From UBA6626 sp963579995 (GTDB lineage Bacteria > Planctomycetota > Phycisphaerae > Phycisphaerales > Phycisphaeraceae): a DNA stretch of 6,572 nt. Positions 5,635-6,572 of the stretch are shown one piece after another. The notes under the pieces were generated by a model that ran no database searches, had not been told where the DNA came from, and worked only from the letters and a program-made list of their open reading frames with translations. Position 1 is the first letter of the stretch. Each line of letters opens with the position of its first letter. A program made the translations under genes and the position numbers. The stretch covers positions 1 to 6,572 of the forward strand of contig CAUZIY010000172.1 of NCBI GenBank assembly GCA_963579995.1. The letters are read 5' to 3'.

Positions 5635-6204
5635 TTAGCGGGAAGATATAGCCGCCAGTTCGAACGCTTTGGCGACCTTCACCTCGACCCCAAACCGCTG
5701 GCGGGGATCGCTGTGGTGCTCAAGGCTGAACTGGTCGTGGCCAACGGTGTCAGTCAGAAAGGACACGATCTCATCCTGGCAATTCCGCAAGGTTTCAGCG
5801 GTATTGGGCGCAATTGCACGGTCATTGATGAACAGTTCAAATTCCTGCCGGCTAAATATCAATGCCCCATTGTCTTTGAACTCGTTTTCCAGCATTTGGC
5901 AAGCTTTAGCGGCACTGCTCAAGGCTTGGCCGAAACGGTCTGCGTTGCTGCCATCCAACTGTGCCTTGCGGTTGTAAAGTAGGCCCAAGCGGCCACCCTT
6001 GTTGTCCATCGCGTAATCAGCTTCATGGCCAATGAGGATTACGCCCGGGCCAGCTGGCACATGGCGATAGTCGACCACATCGATAAGCAGTTCATCGAGC
6101 GACTGTTGTTTGATCCAGCGGTGAAACACATCAATAAAACGGCTCAGGTCAACTCCGGAGTCGTCTTCTACGTAGATCTTGACGTTAATATGTTGAAGGT
6201 TCAA
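5635..6204 (-). CDS. Conserved protein of unknown function, 189 residues, TTG start
   Basis: I recognise the sequence pattern as that of a conserved bacterial protein family seen in cyanobacteria and other phyla, but know no established function. The protein is predicted soluble: no signal peptide or membrane segment is visible. The strongest block is IDVVDYRHVPAGPGVILIGH followed by EADYAMD (41-67), then GRLGLLYNRK (71-80), with a second block FINDRAIAPNT (125-135). The first block looks like a strand-rich core with conserved Asp, His and Glu residues that could bind a ligand or metal, but I cannot assign catalysis. The start is TTG: MNLQHINVK matches the usual family beginning, and no in-frame ATG or GTG lies nearby. 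Only 18 bp separate it from the upstream gene, so the two are probably cotranscribed and perhaps work together. It ends in TAA, 133 bp before ugd. Confidence 0.8.
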   Translation of the reverse strand: MNLQHINVKIYVEDDSGVDLSRFIDVFHRWIKQQSLDELLIDVVDYRHVPAGPGVILIGHEADYAMDNKGGRLGLLYNRKAQLDGSNADRFGQALSSAAKACQMLENEFKDNGALIFSRQEFELFINDRAIAPNTAETLRNCQDEIVSFLTDTVGHDQFSLEHHSDPRQRFGVEVKVAKAFELAAISSR

Positions 6205-6222
6205 AACTTAATCAATTCATGC

Positions 6223-6572
6223 TTATGGTGTGCTGGGTGCTTCCATCCGCATTCGATTGTAGCAGCTGTGGACGGCTTCGATAAACAGTTGGGCTTCCTC
6301 AATTGTGTGATGGGCTGACTCCGTGGTAAACGGTGTGCCGACTGCTTTATGTTTATGTGCGGCAAACAGGTAATTGGCAAATTTTCCGCCGGCAAATGGA
6401 TCAAATATTAGTTCAGAATCATAGTACCGCTCACGAAACTCATCGATGACTTCTTCGGCATCATCACTTACATCATCGTACTGCAGTTGAACAAGTGCTT
6501 TGGCGGCTTTAAGCATGGCTGCGTAAGCTTCCTCGCCAGCTTTTTGTACATCACCAGATTCCATCTTCAACT
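6223..6572 (-). CDS. C-terminal part of a larger protein, probably the helical tail of a nitrite/sulfite reductase-like protein
   Basis: The frame is open from the right window edge to TAA at 6223-6225, giving about 116 residues with no reliable start. The first in-window codon that could start (TTG at 6570) gives LKMESGDVQKA, which reads like the middle of a helix, so I infer that the gene begins outside. The segment is mostly helical and soluble. AYAAMLKAAKALVQLQ, then VIDEFRERYYDSELIFDP, FAGGKFANYLFAAH and IEEAQLFIEAVHSCY stand out. From memory, similar tails (HEPN-like helical bundles) occur at the C-terminus of some bacterial ferredoxin-type nitrite/sulfite reductases. No siroheme or Fe-S cysteines lie in the visible part, so this assignment is tentative. 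Alternatively it is a free-standing HEPN-like protein. It is followed after 18 bp by the conserved unknown gene. Confidence 0.55.
   Translation of the reverse strand, partial: LKMESGDVQKAGEEAYAAMLKAAKALVQLQYDDVSDDAEEVIDEFRERYYDSELIFDPFAGGKFANYLFAAHKHKAVGTPFTTESAHHTIEEAQLFIEAVHSCYNRMRMEAPSTP

Overview
The window looks like ordinary bacterial chromosome, densely packed and with roughly balanced base composition. It contains no mobile element, CRISPR array, rRNA or tRNA gene that I can see. The best guess at the source is a member of the Planctomycetes, perhaps near Phycisphaerae. This rests on the unusual GluRS architecture (KMSKRDK followed by a long insertion), the presence of a true GlnRS, the weak use of Shine-Dalgarno sequences, and the style of the conserved hypothetical genes. 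It is an inference from remembered family patterns, not a computed assignment.

Left part (1-2452): two class I aminoacyl-tRNA synthetases are transcribed divergently from a 218-bp gap. On the minus strand is the first part of glnS (glutaminyl-tRNA synthetase), cut by the window edge. On the plus strand is gltX (glutamyl-tRNA synthetase), whose real start is at 854. The shared gap holds an extended -10 element placed so that the gltX mRNA would be leaderless, a small dyad beside it, a terminator-like hairpin with a T tract reading toward glnS, and a separate 7-bp hairpin.

Middle part (2485-3857): directly behind gltX on the same strand come an EVE-domain gene and a PfkB-family sugar kinase with a good ribosome binding site. 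The EVE gene is broken near its 3' end. The expected C-terminal motif continues in another frame and is then interrupted by a TAG where the family has tryptophan.

The 180-bp gap at 3858-4037 separates the plus-strand genes from a convergent minus-strand group. It holds only short inverted repeats.

Right part (4038-6572, all minus strand): reading in the direction of transcription, there is the tail of a protein whose start lies outside the window (probably the C-terminal helical tail of a nitrite/sulfite reductase-like protein). An 18-bp spacer leads to a conserved protein of unknown function that begins with TTG. After a 133-bp gap comes a nucleotide-sugar dehydrogenase of the UDP-glucose 6-dehydrogenase family with an extra Pro/Ser/Thr-rich linker.

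I found no convincing new multi-gene system. The items most worth a second look are the decayed EVE gene, the one-residue deletion inside the GluRS HIGH-type motif, the predicted leaderless gltX promoter, and the conserved unknown paired with the reductase-like tail.
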